Source: Peribacillus sp. ACCC06369 (GTDB lineage: Bacteria > Bacillota > Bacilli > Bacillales > DSM-1321). From it: 64,000 nt of DNA. Of this stretch, positions 46,489 to 56,374 are shown one piece after another. The stretch spans positions 3,348,001 to 3,412,000 of the forward strand of contig NZ_JAUCEN010000002.1 in NCBI RefSeq assembly GCF_030348945.1, in the 5' to 3' direction. Each line of letters starts with the position of its first letter. Positions within the stretch are counted from its first letter, which is position 1. The position numbers were made by a program, and so were the translations under genes. The notes below the pieces were generated by a model. The model had not been told where the DNA came from and ran no database searches. It worked only from the letters and a program-made list of their open reading frames with translations.

Positions 46489-48279
46489 TCAATCGGCATT
46501 TTCCATAATTCGAGGCAGGATAAAACTGAACGTTGTCCCTTTATTAGGTAAACTGTTTACCGAAATGTAGCCATCATGGGCATTGATTATATTTTTTACG
46601 ATGGCCAAACCCAATCCGGTACCTGATCGGCCGCGGGTCCTTGCCTTATCCGCTTTATAAAACCTCTCAAATACAAAAGGTAAATCTTCTTCGGGAATAC
46701 CAGATCCAGAGTCCCTCACATCAATGATCAGACCTCTTCGATCACTTGTCCTCTGAATGACATCAATGTTACCGCCTGGAGGAGTATGACGAATCGCATT
46801 ATCAATTAAATTAGTCAAAACCTGTTCAATACGGTCAGGATCAAAATGCCATTCAATTTCATTGTCTTGAAGACTGACTGATATTGTAATCCCTTTTTCT
46901 TTGGCTAGCCCGGAAAACTTACTTGTAATCCTCTTTAAATAAGGTGAAATTGGTACATGTTCAAAGCTAAGGTTCATTTTTCCCGATTCCAATTTAGCCA
47001 GATCGAGCAGATCATTGACTAAACGTCCCATTCTCAAAGACTCATCATAGATGATGCGGGCCATCTCCACCTTTTCCTCTTCACTGCCCGCAATATCATC
47101 AACGATCGCTTCACTATATCCTTGCAGCATTGAAATGGGCGTTCTTAACTCATGGGAGACATTGGCTATGAAATCCGTCCTAAGTTTGTCCATACGTCTT
47201 TCATCACTCATATCCCGTATGATGGCCACCGCTCCCCGAATATTGTCGGCATTTGTATATAGCGGGCTGACAATGAATCCCCAATCTCTGCCCTGCAAGG
47301 TAATTTCCCCGACTTGCTCCTTATCGAAGGACTCTGATTCATCAAAAAGATTCATCAAAACCAAGGGGACATTCACGTTATCTTCCCGGTTATTGCCTTT
47401 TTCAAAGTACCAGGACTGGAGAAATCTTTCCGCTGGCGGATTCGTTTCAAGGATTGTGCCATCTTTATTGAAGGTAATGACCCCATCAGCCATACTGCTA
47501 AGAATGCTTGAGAGATGTTCCTTTTCCTGACTGAGTGCATTCATATTGAATTTCAGCTGCTTCCTCATCTGATTAAACGCTATGGCCAACTCACCGATCT
47601 CATCTTGAGTCAAGATTGGAACCTTTGTATCAAATTTCCCCCGGGCAATCGCCAGTGCGGCTTCCCTCATCTTCACCAATGGGGCATTGATTCTTGTAGA
47701 TAAAAAGAAAGCAAAAATCGTTGTCAAAATAATGGCGATGCCCGCTGCCAATAAAATGAACTGTGTAGTGGATTTTGTGGTTTCTTCCATGGACTCCAAT
47801 GATTGAAATAAGAAAACTTCATCCTGTTCCCCATTCAATTCAAGTGGAATCCCAACAACGATTGCGGATAATTCCTCTTTACCCGGATCATGGGATAGCG
47901 CCATTTCCTTTTTTACAGTCTTTCTTTCGGTAAAAACCTTGAGCAATTCAGGATCATTCTTAATGGATTCCGGCGTGATTTCAAACTCCTTATCTCCTCC
48001 AATGGATGAGAAAATCATTTTGTCATCGTTTAGAATGATCATTTTCGTTTCGTTTCCTATTAATTCCGAAGCTATTTGTAAAACCTCATTGTTAGATCCC
48101 TGATGGTCATTTGTTACCTTAATGATTTGTTCGGCCGTTTTGGTTAAATCATTTTCAATATTTTCAATTTGGAAATTCTCAAAGAATTCGACCAGCAGAA
48201 CGGTTAAAACGATTAATACGAATGACACGAGCAATAGGATCGTTGCCCATAGCTTCCCTACGACACTGCCCCACAGCAT
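46489..48279 (-). CDS. resE: Sensor histidine kinase ResE
   Basis: 596-aa membrane kinase sensing redox state or oxygen limitation. Two membrane segments flank an extracytoplasmic domain (about residues 10-190); then HAMP, a PAS domain (LSSILSSMADGVITFNKDG), HisKA with the phosphorylated His in FIANVSHELRTPIS, and HATPase motifs (LIDNAIRHT, DSGSGIPEEDL, GTGLGLAIVKNI). The ATG overlaps the resD stop codon by one base, so translation is coupled. With ResD it controls anaerobic respiration and cytochrome biogenesis. Confidence 0.95.
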   Translation of the reverse strand: MLWGSVVGKLWATILLLVSFVLIVLTVLLVEFFENFQIENIENDLTKTAEQIIKVTNDHQGSNNEVLQIASELIGNETKMIILNDDKMIFSSIGGDKEFEITPESIKNDPELLKVFTERKTVKKEMALSHDPGKEELSAIVVGIPLELNGEQDEVFLFQSLESMEETTKSTTQFILLAAGIAIILTTIFAFFLSTRINAPLVKMREAALAIARGKFDTKVPILTQDEIGELAIAFNQMRKQLKFNMNALSQEKEHLSSILSSMADGVITFNKDGTILETNPPAERFLQSWYFEKGNNREDNVNVPLVLMNLFDESESFDKEQVGEITLQGRDWGFIVSPLYTNADNIRGAVAIIRDMSDERRMDKLRTDFIANVSHELRTPISMLQGYSEAIVDDIAGSEEEKVEMARIIYDESLRMGRLVNDLLDLAKLESGKMNLSFEHVPISPYLKRITSKFSGLAKEKGITISVSLQDNEIEWHFDPDRIEQVLTNLIDNAIRHTPPGGNIDVIQRTSDRRGLIIDVRDSGSGIPEEDLPFVFERFYKADKARTRGRSGTGLGLAIVKNIINAHDGYISVNSLPNKGTTFSFILPRIMENAD

Positions 48280-48995
48280 CAGTCATTAACGACTTCGAAC
48301 TTGTAACCTACACCCCAAACAGTGACAATCATCTTGGCTGCGTTTTCGGATATGCGGTTTAATTTTTCACGTAAGCGTTTAACATGCGTGTCAACAGTTC
48401 GAAGATCTCCAAAGAATTCATAATGCCACACTTCTTTTAACAATTGCTCCCGATCGAAAACTTTATCTGGGGATTTAGCTAAGAAATATAATAATTCATA
48501 TTCTTTTGGTGTTAATGAAACCTCTTTGTTATCAGCAAGTACACGGTGGGCATCATTATCAATGGTTAGATGCGAGAAGACGATCACATCTTTTGCCGTC
48601 GTTTCCGTCTGCATGTAACCCGTGCTTGAGGAGCGTCGCAATAAAGCTTTAACCCTTAACACGACTTCACGGGGACTGAACGGCTTTACGATATAATCAT
48701 CGGTCCCCACTTCGAACCCTTGAACGCGGTTCACTTCTTCCCCTTTAGCAGTCAGCATGATAATAGGTGTCGTCTTCTTCTCCCTTAATTCACGGCAAAC
48801 TTCGATTCCATCTTTACCAGGCATCATAATATCCAATAAAATTAAATCATAATCATTTTCAAGGGCTTTTGTTAAAGCCACATCTCCATTTTCAGCTTCA
48901 TCAATTATATAATCTTCTCTTTCCAAATACATCTTTAACAGCCGGCGGATTCTTTCCTCATCATCCACCACGAGAATTTTAATAGCGTTATACAT
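48279..48995 (-). CDS. resD: Response regulator ResD
   Basis: 238-aa OmpR-type regulator. The receiver domain has the acidic pocket DDEE (residues 11-14), phosphorylation site Asp55 (LILLDIMMPGKDG) and Lys in DDYIVKPFSPRE; the winged-helix DNA-binding domain is C-terminal (SLTPKEYELLYFLAK, RTVDTHVKRLREKL). It activates its own res operon and nitrate/nitrite respiration genes in B. subtilis. Coupled with resE. Confidence 0.96.
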   Translation of the reverse strand: MYNAIKILVVDDEERIRRLLKMYLEREDYIIDEAENGDVALTKALENDYDLILLDIMMPGKDGIEVCRELREKKTTPIIMLTAKGEEVNRVQGFEVGTDDYIVKPFSPREVVLRVKALLRRSSSTGYMQTETTAKDVIVFSHLTIDNDAHRVLADNKEVSLTPKEYELLYFLAKSPDKVFDREQLLKEVWHYEFFGDLRTVDTHVKRLREKLNRISENAAKMIVTVWGVGYKFEVVND

Positions 48996-49126
48996 TATGT
49001 AATCAGCCTCCTATCATTTATTCTACAAAATGAAAACTTCCCTGACTAATAATTTTTCCTTCCAAAGTACGATAATGAGCCAATTTCGCATGGCTTTTAT
49101 GGACCTTTCACCATATTGTCACAAAA

Positions 49127-49201
49127 AAAGACCTCACCCGTTTCCTCTGTGAATTCATAGTGGGTATTTCACTGAAATATCATATATAAAGTGAGGACGG
49201 A
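49127..49201 (-). terminator. Possible terminator between resC and resD
   Basis: GTCCTCAC and GTGAGGTC enclose about 58 nt with a smaller inner stem-loop, and seven T follow on the minus strand. An internal terminator with a separate resD promoter is known for B. subtilis; the long loop makes this assignment tentative. Confidence 0.45.
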
Positions 49202-49290
49202 AAAAGGGATCATTCTCTAGAAAAATCGACAAGCCAACCCTCGACGTTTCTATCAAAAGACCCCCTTCATCTAATTATTACAATACAGAA

Positions 49291-50469
49291 TCAAGCATAT
49301 GAATGCAAACCAGCAATAACAAGATTAACAAATATCAAGTTAAATATCATTATGGCAAAACCGATGACCGCAAGCCATGCTGATTTTTCCCCTTGCCACC
49401 CCTTTGACATGCGCAGATGTAAAAAGGCCGCATAAAACAACCAAGTAATCAGAGCCCAGACTTCTTTCGGATCCCAGCCCCAGAATCGTGTCCAGGCCAC
49501 TTGAGCCCAGATCATTGCAAAAATGAGGGCACCGAGTGTAAAGATCGGAAAACCGATAAGGACTGAACGATAACTAATCTCGTCCAATAAATTCAAATTC
49601 ACATTTTTAACGATCGGCTTAATCAATGCTGCCACTCTTTTACGGGCAATCAATCTTATTAGACCATACAGGACGAGTCCCATACCGATTGACCAAATGA
49701 CTGTATTCAGTTTCTTGGCATTGATCAGGGCAGGCATGTTCACCAGTGGTTCAAACCGATCCGTCTCGGTTAGTTCCCCTTCATGGGGACCTACAAGTGC
49801 AGGAAGGTTAAATTCTTGCTTAGCTGGCACACCTTTTTTATCGACCCAATCAAAATTCGCCTTATAATCCATGGCGGCAAAAGTAGAAGTGATGATGACG
49901 AAACCGATGGTACTGACTAATGTGAACATGATGACTTCAAGCCAAAACGTTCTTTTGCTCGCTTGTGACTGATCGACGAATTTGATTAAATAAATGATGG
50001 CTGCAACGAAACTTATCGCAAGGATCGACTGTCCTGCCGCTGCGGTCGTTACATGAATATGAAGCCAATCGCTCTGCAAAGCAGGAATGAGCGGCGAAAT
50101 TTCTGTAGGGAACATACTTGCGTATGCAATTATCAATAACGCAATCGGTAAAGCGAATAACCCAAGTGCAGGTGTTTTATAAAGGAAATAAATTAGTATG
50201 AAAGCACCGACCAGCATCATTCCGAAAAAGGTCGTAAATTCGAACAGGTTACTTACCGGGGCATGGCCAGCAGCAATCCATCTAGTGATGAAATACCCAA
50301 TTTGCGCAGCGAAACCGAGAATGGTGATGAAAATGCCAAGTTTAGCCCATTTGTTTTGTTTCTTTTCCTCCGCTCCACTTTTATCCTTTATCGATCCCCC
50401 AAATAAAAAGGTAGCGATCAGATATGATAAGAAAGCTGCATATAAAAAGTTACTGCTTAATTCAGCCAT
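49291..50469 (-). CDS. resC: Cytochrome c biogenesis protein ResC (CcsA)
   Basis: 392-aa membrane protein of the system II cytochrome c maturation complex, which carries heme across the membrane. About ten membrane segments; the heme-handling WWD-like motif is [15 protein letters not shown], with conserved histidines around ([19 protein letters not shown]). It overlaps resB by 8 nt. It works with ResB and ResA. Confidence 0.95.
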   Translation of the reverse strand: MAELSSNFLYAAFLSYLIATFLFGGSIKDKSGAEEKKQNKWAKLGIFITILGFAAQIGYFITRWIAAGHAPVSNLFEFTTFFGMMLVGAFILIYFLYKTPALGLFALPIALLIIAYASMFPTEISPLIPALQSDWLHIHVTTAAAGQSILAISFVAAIIYLIKFVDQSQASKRTFWLEVIMFTLVSTIGFVIITSTFAAMDYKANFDWVDKKGVPAKQEFNLPALVGPHEGELTETDRFEPLVNMPALINAKKLNTVIWSIGMGLVLYGLIRLIARKRVAALIKPIVKNVNLNLLDEISYRSVLIGFPIFTLGALIFAMIWAQVAWTRFWGWDPKEVWALITWLFYAAFLHLRMSKGWQGEKSAWLAVIGFAIMIFNLIFVNLVIAGLHSYA

Positions 50470-52111
50470 TTAAAACTTCCCCCTTATTAGAAGATTTCTC
50501 CTCCTCAAGTTGATCCGTTGGTTCGCAAAGAGATGTTGATTCTATCGCTTGTCCTATATCTCTTTTAATGCCGTGCCAGTTTTTGTTTGTATGGCCGGCC
50601 ATTAATATCTCATCATCTTTCCTTTTAATCCATATACGCCGGTGATTCCAATATGAGCCTTGGACAACACCTATCATGAAAATGATTCCACCAGAGAATA
50701 GGATCCAAAGCGTTAAATCCTTCCTAACGGTCAAAGCCGTGACATCTTGGGTTTCCACACCATTAAAGGCCATTTTATATGTATTTTCCCCTAAAGGCTC
50801 CACAGTCTCTTTAATCGCTACGAAACTGACTTCACCCTCTGGCTTATCCGGAGTATGCATTTTAAAGATAAATGCTGGATTATTCGGAATCTTCGATATC
50901 GTTCTAGGTTCACCTTTTTCATCGAACTCGAAATCAGGGAAGTAACTGATCAAATCAACAGAATAACCTTCATCCAACTCGTATTTCTTTTCAGGATTAT
51001 TCAAATCAACCTTTAAGCTGCCATATTTCTCTTCGGTTTCTTTATTTATCAAATTAAAAGACATCGTACTGAGCTCATCCAGTTTATAGTCTACTTGGTA
51101 GAGGGCATAATGATCATGTTTCAAAGGTTCATTGACTTTGATTTTAAAATCTTTAAGCTTATCAAGGTCCACTTTCTCCCCTGGTATGGTTTCTCCCTTG
51201 CGCTCATAGAGCGTTACATCGGATTGATAGGTTTTAGCTATCGTACCGGTTTTATCTATTGCAGCACTGTATTGTTCATCTTCTTCATTTTCTTTGTCAT
51301 ATACCTCTAAGGTAAATTCATTATTCTGGAGGTAGTATTCACCATTTGTACCCGGGATTTCTTTTCTCTCGCCTTCCCGCAGCCAAAGTACTTTGTCAAT
51401 ATACATCCCAGGGACAGAACGCAATAATGCTCCAATTAAGAAAATGATAAGTCCAATATGATTTACATAGGGTCCCCAACGTGAAAAACGACCCTTTTCG
51501 GCAAGTATATGACCGTTTTCCTCTCGTATATGATAACGCTGCCTTTTTAGCCTATTCTTTACTTCTTCAAGGTTTACATCTTGATCTTCAAGCTTTGTCA
51601 CACCAAAAATCCTCTGACGTTTCATGAAACCGTCATGACGTGTGACCCCTTGTTTTTTTAACGATTTATATAAGGGAAAGAACCGATCGATACTGGCAAT
51701 CAATAGTGATATGCCGAGCATGCCTATGATAATCAAATACCACCATGAACTGTACAAATTATGAAACCCGAGTTCATAATACACCTTTCCGAACCAGCCG
51801 TACTCCAGTTCATAATGCTCTGCAGGCGTCGCCGTTGAAGGGATATACATTTCCTGAGGTAAAATCGTCCCGATAGCTGAAGCGACTAAGGCAATGACAA
51901 TGAGCGTCACCCCTACCTTAACGGAAGAAAAGAAGTTCCATATTTTATCGATGACCGTTTTTTTATATGTTTGTGAACGCCTTGCACTTCCTTCATATCG
52001 CATATCAATTAGCTTGTTTTCCTTTTCGTTACCAAGCACCATCCCACATTTCCCACAAATCTTTGTGCCAAATGGATTTACATGACCACAATCGCATTTT
52101 ACTTCTTTCAT
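50462..52111 (-). CDS. resB: Cytochrome c biogenesis protein ResB (Ccs1)
   Basis: 549-aa membrane protein forming the heme-attachment complex with ResC. The N-terminus has a four-cysteine zinc-ribbon-like motif ([17 protein letters not shown]), then three membrane segments before a large extracytoplasmic domain (about residues 250-470) and one final membrane segment near residue 480. This arrangement is typical. It starts 18 nt after resA ends. Confidence 0.94.
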   Translation of the reverse strand: MKEVKCDCGHVNPFGTKICGKCGMVLGNEKENKLIDMRYEGSARRSQTYKKTVIDKIWNFFSSVKVGVTLIVIALVASAIGTILPQEMYIPSTATPAEHYELEYGWFGKVYYELGFHNLYSSWWYLIIIGMLGISLLIASIDRFFPLYKSLKKQGVTRHDGFMKRQRIFGVTKLEDQDVNLEEVKNRLKRQRYHIREENGHILAEKGRFSRWGPYVNHIGLIIFLIGALLRSVPGMYIDKVLWLREGERKEIPGTNGEYYLQNNEFTLEVYDKENEEDEQYSAAIDKTGTIAKTYQSDVTLYERKGETIPGEKVDLDKLKDFKIKVNEPLKHDHYALYQVDYKLDELSTMSFNLINKETEEKYGSLKVDLNNPEKKYELDEGYSVDLISYFPDFEFDEKGEPRTISKIPNNPAFIFKMHTPDKPEGEVSFVAIKETVEPLGENTYKMAFNGVETQDVTALTVRKDLTLWILFSGGIIFMIGVVQGSYWNHRRIWIKRKDDEILMAGHTNKNWHGIKRDIGQAIESTSLCEPTDQLEEEKSSNKGEVLNG

Positions 52112-52129
52112 GTCAAAAACTCCCCAATA

Positions 52130-52660
52130 TTATGGTTTAATTCTCTCCATATGCTTTTGGATGCTCTCTTCTGTCAAAGCTCCGGTGATGATATCTATCA
52201 CTTTCCCCTCTTTATCAACCAAAAAGGTGACTGGCAAAATATCCACGCGATAGGCATTTTCCACTTCCCTACCTTTATCGATCATGACAGGAAAGGTAAG
52301 ATCATGCTTTGTGATGAAATTATTGACAGCATAGTCAGATTCCCCGACATTAACCGCTAATATCTCAACGCCCTGGTCTTTAAATTTCTTATATTGATTT
52401 TCCATATAAGGCATTTCATATTCACACGGCTTACAATATGTACCCCAAAAGTTCAGGAAGACGCCTTTTCCCTTGTAATCGGAAAGTTTATGTTCTTTGC
52501 CTTCCATATCAGTCAAAACGAAATTGGGTGCATCGGATCCTTTACTCAGACTTTCATTCTTATCTTTAGTGAAGTTCGTATAAAGGGCAAACACTAAAGC
52601 TGCACCTAGAAGCAGGAGAATGATGGTCCTGATAATTAGGCGTCGCTTCTTTTTATCCAT
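52130..52660 (-). CDS. resA: Thiol-disulfide oxidoreductase ResA
   Basis: 176-aa membrane-anchored thioredoxin-like protein that reduces the cysteines of apocytochrome c before heme attachment. One N-terminal membrane segment (TIILLLLGAALVFALY) is followed by a thioredoxin fold with the active site FWGTYCKPCE (Cys76, Cys79) and the cis-Pro region VDILPVTFLVD. First gene of resABC. Confidence 0.95.
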   Translation of the reverse strand: MDKKKRRLIIRTIILLLLGAALVFALYTNFTKDKNESLSKGSDAPNFVLTDMEGKEHKLSDYKGKGVFLNFWGTYCKPCEYEMPYMENQYKKFKDQGVEILAVNVGESDYAVNNFITKHDLTFPVMIDKGREVENAYRVDILPVTFLVDKEGKVIDIITGALTEESIQKHMERIKP

Positions 52661-52786
52661 AGAAATCCTCCTAAGGCCACACTAATTTAACCATACCATT
52701 ATACCATTTAACACCATGTCCATTTTATTTACATTTCTGAAAGTTTTGTGACATCTTTTCCCGATTCATGAAGGAAAGGTATTTAC

Positions 52787-52843
52787 AGGTTGTTTTCCAC
52801 CACCCAATCCTCCAGGGGAAAAATGGGGTAGTGGTTTCAACCT
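52787..52843. repeat. Imperfect inverted repeat between rluB and resA
   Basis: AGGTTG..ACCAC..CCC pairs with GGG..GTGG..CAACCT across the 206-nt gap centre. No T-run is seen; it could be an attenuator or a binding site. The gap would also hold ResD sites. Confidence 0.45.
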
Positions 52844-52866
52844 ATTAATACAGGAAAAATTCTTTC

Positions 52867-53607
52867 TTACATTCTCCGCTGTTTTGGTTCGGTCGTTGCT
52901 AAAGTCCGCATTAATTTAACTTCATGTGGAGTCAGCTCACGGGAATCTCCTGCTGTTAAACCGTCCAATGTCAAGAAACCATATTGTTCCCTCTTCAATT
53001 TTATGACGGGATGGCCGATTGCTTCAAACATCCGGCGGACTTGCCTGTTCCGGCCTTCATGTATTGTGATTTCAACTATGGCCGTTTCCTTTTTTTTGTC
53101 GGTGGACAATACCCTAGTCTTGGCTGGGGCAGTCTTACCATCCTCCAATTTGATACCTTTATCCAACTTTTTCAAGCTTTCACGCAAAGGCATCCCTTTC
53201 ACTTTTGCCACATACACTTTATCCACTTCATGCTTAGGATGCATTAACGTGTTTGCAAATTCTCCGTCATTGGTTAAAATCAACAAACCCGAAGTATCGT
53301 AATCCAAGCGGCCAACTGGATAAATCCGTTCATTGATGTAAGGGAAATAGTCCGTTACGACTTTTCTATTCTTATCATCAGAAACTGCCGAAATGACACC
53401 GCGCGGTTTATAGAATAGGAAATAAACAGGAGCTTCTTTTTCAAGCGGGACTTCATTAACCTGAACCTTATCATTAGGACCCACCTTCACACCTAATTCC
53501 TTCACTACTTTGCCGTTCACTTTTACCTTACCTTCTAAAATCAACTCTTCTGCTTTACGGCGGGAAGCCAGTCCAGCATGTGCTATCACCTTTTGTAATC
53601 GTTCCAT
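52867..53607 (-). CDS. rluB: Ribosomal large subunit pseudouridine synthase B
   Basis: 246-aa enzyme modifying 23S rRNA near position 2605 (E. coli numbering). The N-terminal S4 RNA-binding domain (ERLQKVIAHAGLASRRKAEELI) is followed by the RsuA-type catalytic domain with Asp in GRLDYDTSGLLILTNDG and GRNRQVRRMFEAIGHPVIKL. It sits upstream of resA in the same orientation, as ypuL in B. subtilis. Confidence 0.95.
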   Translation of the reverse strand: MERLQKVIAHAGLASRRKAEELILEGKVKVNGKVVKELGVKVGPNDKVQVNEVPLEKEAPVYFLFYKPRGVISAVSDDKNRKVVTDYFPYINERIYPVGRLDYDTSGLLILTNDGEFANTLMHPKHEVDKVYVAKVKGMPLRESLKKLDKGIKLEDGKTAPAKTRVLSTDKKKETAIVEITIHEGRNRQVRRMFEAIGHPVIKLKREQYGFLTLDGLTAGDSRELTPHEVKLMRTLATTEPKQRRM

Positions 53608-53888
53608 CTATCTTCACCCCATAATATAATCATTCGTTTGTTATTGTCGATACATACACAATCATACAATTATTACATATAGAGAGGCAAAAACAAAAGG
53701 TTTTTCGCGATTAAGAGCTTTTCTTTTATAATTACATCAATAATGTGACGGTTAAATGGGGTGGTTTCCATAATGAGTGTAACATAGCTTATTTTTCCAT
53801 ACAAAAAAAATGTTTCTTTAAGATGAATGTTCGAACCATATAAAAAATTGATAGCTATCCATAACGGGTTCGTTTAAGAAAAAGGCAA
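53608..53888. other. Gap between rluB and spmB
   Basis: Apart from the spmB terminator at its right end, this AT-rich stretch shows no gene, repeat or RNA that I can support. The rluB promoter should lie here. Confidence 0.4.
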
Positions 53889-53916
53889 AAAAAAAAGAAA
53901 TGGAATCGCCCATTTC
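53889..53916 (-). terminator. Terminator after spmB
   Basis: GGAAATGG-GCGATT-CCATTTCT followed by nine T on the minus strand, closing the dacB-spmA-spmB operon. Confidence 0.85.
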
Positions 53917-53923
53917 CTTACCT

Positions 53924-54463
53924 TTAATTCATTCCAAATACTAATGTGACGACGATAACGGCGGCTATGATTCCGATCAAGTCTGCCAAAAGCCCAACCT
54001 TAAGGGCATCACCCATTTTTTTGATTCCGACGGCTCCAAAATAAACCGTCAATACATAGAAGGTGGTGTCTGTACTTCCCTGAATCGTGGCAGCCAAGCG
54101 CCCGACAAAGGAATCCGGTCCATAAACCGATATCAGGTCGCTGGTCATTCCTAATGCGGCTGTTCCTGATATTGGCCGGATAATCGCAAGGGGTAAAACC
54201 TCAGACGGAAAATGAAGAAGGGAAAGCAATGGGTTTAGTGATTGTACAATGAAATCCAAGGCGCCTGATGCCCTAAATACTGAAATCGCCACAAGCATGC
54301 CTACCAGGAAAGGGATAAGGGAAAAGGACATGTTGATCCCTTCTTTCCCCCCCTCGACGAACATCTCATAGGTGGGGACTCTTTTCAATGTGCCGTACAG
54401 TAATATACTGAGGATCAAAATCGGTATCATCCAAATTGAAATGGTGGTCATCCAGTGCAACAT
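53924..54463 (-). CDS. spmB: Spore maturation protein B
   Basis: 179-aa membrane protein with a nucleoside-recognition (Gate) domain; about five membrane segments. With SpmA it helps dehydration of the spore core; mutants give spores of reduced heat resistance. SFVGRLAATIQGSTDTTFYVL is the Gate signature. It begins 1 nt after the spmA stop codon. Confidence 0.95.
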   Translation of the reverse strand: MLHWMTTISIWMIPILILSILLYGTLKRVPTYEMFVEGGKEGINMSFSLIPFLVGMLVAISVFRASGALDFIVQSLNPLLSLLHFPSEVLPLAIIRPISGTAALGMTSDLISVYGPDSFVGRLAATIQGSTDTTFYVLTVYFGAVGIKKMGDALKVGLLADLIGIIAAVIVVTLVFGMN

Positions 54464-54464
54464 C

Positions 54465-55058
54465 CTATTCCCTCCCGCTCCTCTTTCTCCTGTAATAAAA
54501 ATATCGATCTATCGCGATTCCTCCAACGGCAGAAATGGCCGTAGCTATTATGGTTGGAAAAACGATGTCCGTCGGGGATTGGGCATCGTAATTCATGCGA
54601 ATCGCAATGACAGTCGTTGGAATCAACGTTACGCTTGAGGTATTGATCGCTAAAAAAGTGACCATCGAGCGGCTGACCGTTGCTTTTCCTCCATTCAGTT
54701 TCTTTAGCTGCTCCATCGCTTTAATGCCAAGAGGTGTAGCTGCATTCCCCAAACCGAATGTGTTTGCCATCATATTCGAAAGTATATATCCCATAGCCGG
54801 ATGATTAGGCGGCACTTCAGGGAACAGCCATCTCATGAATGGCCTGAACAAGCTGGATAGTTTATCAAGCAGTCCCGATTCCTCCGCTATTTTCATCAAA
54901 CCCAGCCAAAAAACAAGAATGCTCATCAGTCCCAGACAAAGGGTGACCGCTTCCTTTGCGCTAACAAAAAGAGCTTCATTGACCTGATCCATCGTCCCAT
55001 TAATCATGCCGAATACAATACCTATCACAAACATGCCAACCCAAATGTAATTAACCAT
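54465..55058 (-). CDS. spmA: Spore maturation protein A
   Basis: 197-aa membrane protein with a Gate domain (LSNMMANTFGLGNAATPLGIKAM). The frame extends upstream to 55145 inside dacB, but the family start MVNYIWVGMFVIG at 55058 overlaps the dacB stop codon by 8 nt (ATGGTTAA), giving translational coupling. Acts with SpmB in spore core dehydration. Confidence 0.95.
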   Translation of the reverse strand: MVNYIWVGMFVIGIVFGMINGTMDQVNEALFVSAKEAVTLCLGLMSILVFWLGLMKIAEESGLLDKLSSLFRPFMRWLFPEVPPNHPAMGYILSNMMANTFGLGNAATPLGIKAMEQLKKLNGGKATVSRSMVTFLAINTSSVTLIPTTVIAIRMNYDAQSPTDIVFPTIIATAISAVGGIAIDRYFYYRRKRSGRE

Positions 55059-56211
55059 TTCGTTCGAGTCCCAATACCGCTTCAAATACCTCAGCCCATG
55101 AAGATTGGAATGATTGTTGCTTGAAGCTTTCTTTCGATTCCCCATAAAAAATTGAACGCGTTCCTATTTTCTTTCCATCGAGATAGATGGATGCTCTGCC
55201 GACCACTTCCGGGATTTTCCTTTTATCTTTCCAAACCTTCTGTGGCTTCAATAATTTCATTTTCACATTGACCAATTTTCTCTCTTCTTTTGTCAGTGGG
55301 TACGAGAAATCATTTTTAATGTAAACATGCCCTTTATACATTTTATTTTGTAAATTTTCTACCATGCCTTCGGGTAAAATTTCTGTAGGCTTATAATCCT
55401 TAAAAGCGGATTCGTACATTTGGATATGATCATTCCAATCATCGGGACCATTCAATGTCACAGCAATCAGGTCATGCTCGTTTTTTGTTGCCGTCGTCAC
55501 CAAGGTACGTTTTGCTAGTTTGGTATACCCTGTTTTCCCGCCTGTGCAATACTCATATAATTGTGTAAGCAGGCGATTTTTGTTCTTCCATACATAATCC
55601 CATTGTTCTGTAGAATTATGCGCCCTGTGCTCCTTAGTGCCGGCAATCTTTGCATACGTTTCATTTTGCATGGCATAACGAGTAAGTATGGCCATATCAT
55701 ATGCGGTTGAATAATGGTTTTTCGTATTATCCAGACCATGTGGATTTGAAAAATGTGTATTTTTCATCCCGATTTCTTCTGCCTTTTGATTCATCATCCA
55801 GACGAATCCATCCAGGCTTCCACCAACCTTTTCACTGATTGCGACTGCTGCATCATTACCTGAGCGAAGCATCAAGCCATAAACCAAATCTTCGAGCTTA
55901 ATCTTTTCTCCCACTTTTAAATAAAGGGAAGATCCCTCCGTCCCGAAGGCATTGCTGCTTACCTTAACTGTTTCATCCATTTGTCCCGATTCAATAGCCA
56001 AGATCGCCGTCATTATTTTCGTAATGCTTGCTATGCGATTCTTTTCATGAGCATTCACTTCATAAATGACCCTTCCGCTATCCTCATCCATTAAAATCGC
56101 GCTATGGGCACTTACAGCAACATTTGCATTGACGCTTTGTACAGGTGCCATAAAAGACAACAGGAGAATGACGATACACAAACTTGATAACCCTTTATAT
56201 GGAAAACGCAT
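55051..56211 (-). CDS. dacB: Sporulation-specific D-alanyl-D-alanine carboxypeptidase DacB
   Basis: 386-aa penicillin-binding protein 5* that trims peptide side chains and so controls cortex cross-linking. Signal peptide about residues 1-29. Active-site motifs: SxxK as Ser62-Ile-Thr-Lys65 (ASITKIM), SGN in LRSGNDAAVA and KTG in TGGKTGYTKLA. The C-terminal beta domain follows. First gene of dacB-spmA-spmB, with a candidate sigma-E promoter upstream. This context separates it from vegetative DacA. Confidence 0.95.
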   Translation of the reverse strand: MRFPYKGLSSLCIVILLLSFMAPVQSVNANVAVSAHSAILMDEDSGRVIYEVNAHEKNRIASITKIMTAILAIESGQMDETVKVSSNAFGTEGSSLYLKVGEKIKLEDLVYGLMLRSGNDAAVAISEKVGGSLDGFVWMMNQKAEEIGMKNTHFSNPHGLDNTKNHYSTAYDMAILTRYAMQNETYAKIAGTKEHRAHNSTEQWDYVWKNKNRLLTQLYEYCTGGKTGYTKLAKRTLVTTATKNEHDLIAVTLNGPDDWNDHIQMYESAFKDYKPTEILPEGMVENLQNKMYKGHVYIKNDFSYPLTKEERKLVNVKMKLLKPQKVWKDKRKIPEVVGRASIYLDGKKIGTRSIFYGESKESFKQQSFQSSWAEVFEAVLGLERNG

Positions 56212-56246
56212 GAGTGCCCCCTCGTCTCTTTACTTGTTTTTGTACA

Positions 56247-56274
56247 AGTTTATGCAAAAGGACAAGGGTTATGA
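56247..56274 (-). promoter_or_regulatory. Possible sigma-E promoter of dacB
   Basis: Minus strand TCATAAC, 13 nt, CATAAACT, close to the mother-cell consensus. B. subtilis dacB is sigma-E dependent, which supports the reading. Confidence 0.45.
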
Positions 56275-56328
56275 ATAAAAGAATGTAAACCGGCATGATA
56301 TCTACTGATTTTCAAGGGTCATTTCCCA

Positions 56329-56364
56329 TAAAAAAATCGATAGGAGGACATTCCCCTATCGACT
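56329..56364 (-). terminator. Terminator after the AhpF-like gene
   Basis: TCGATAGGGGAA..TCCTCCTATCGA imperfect stem followed by seven T on the minus strand. Confidence 0.82.
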
Positions 56365-56374
56365 TAGTGTTCTA

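Noticed and set aside
55059..55145. N-terminal extension of spmA by 29 residues
   Set aside because: The extension lies inside dacB, has no homology to SpmA and no ribosome site; the family start overlaps the dacB stop codon.
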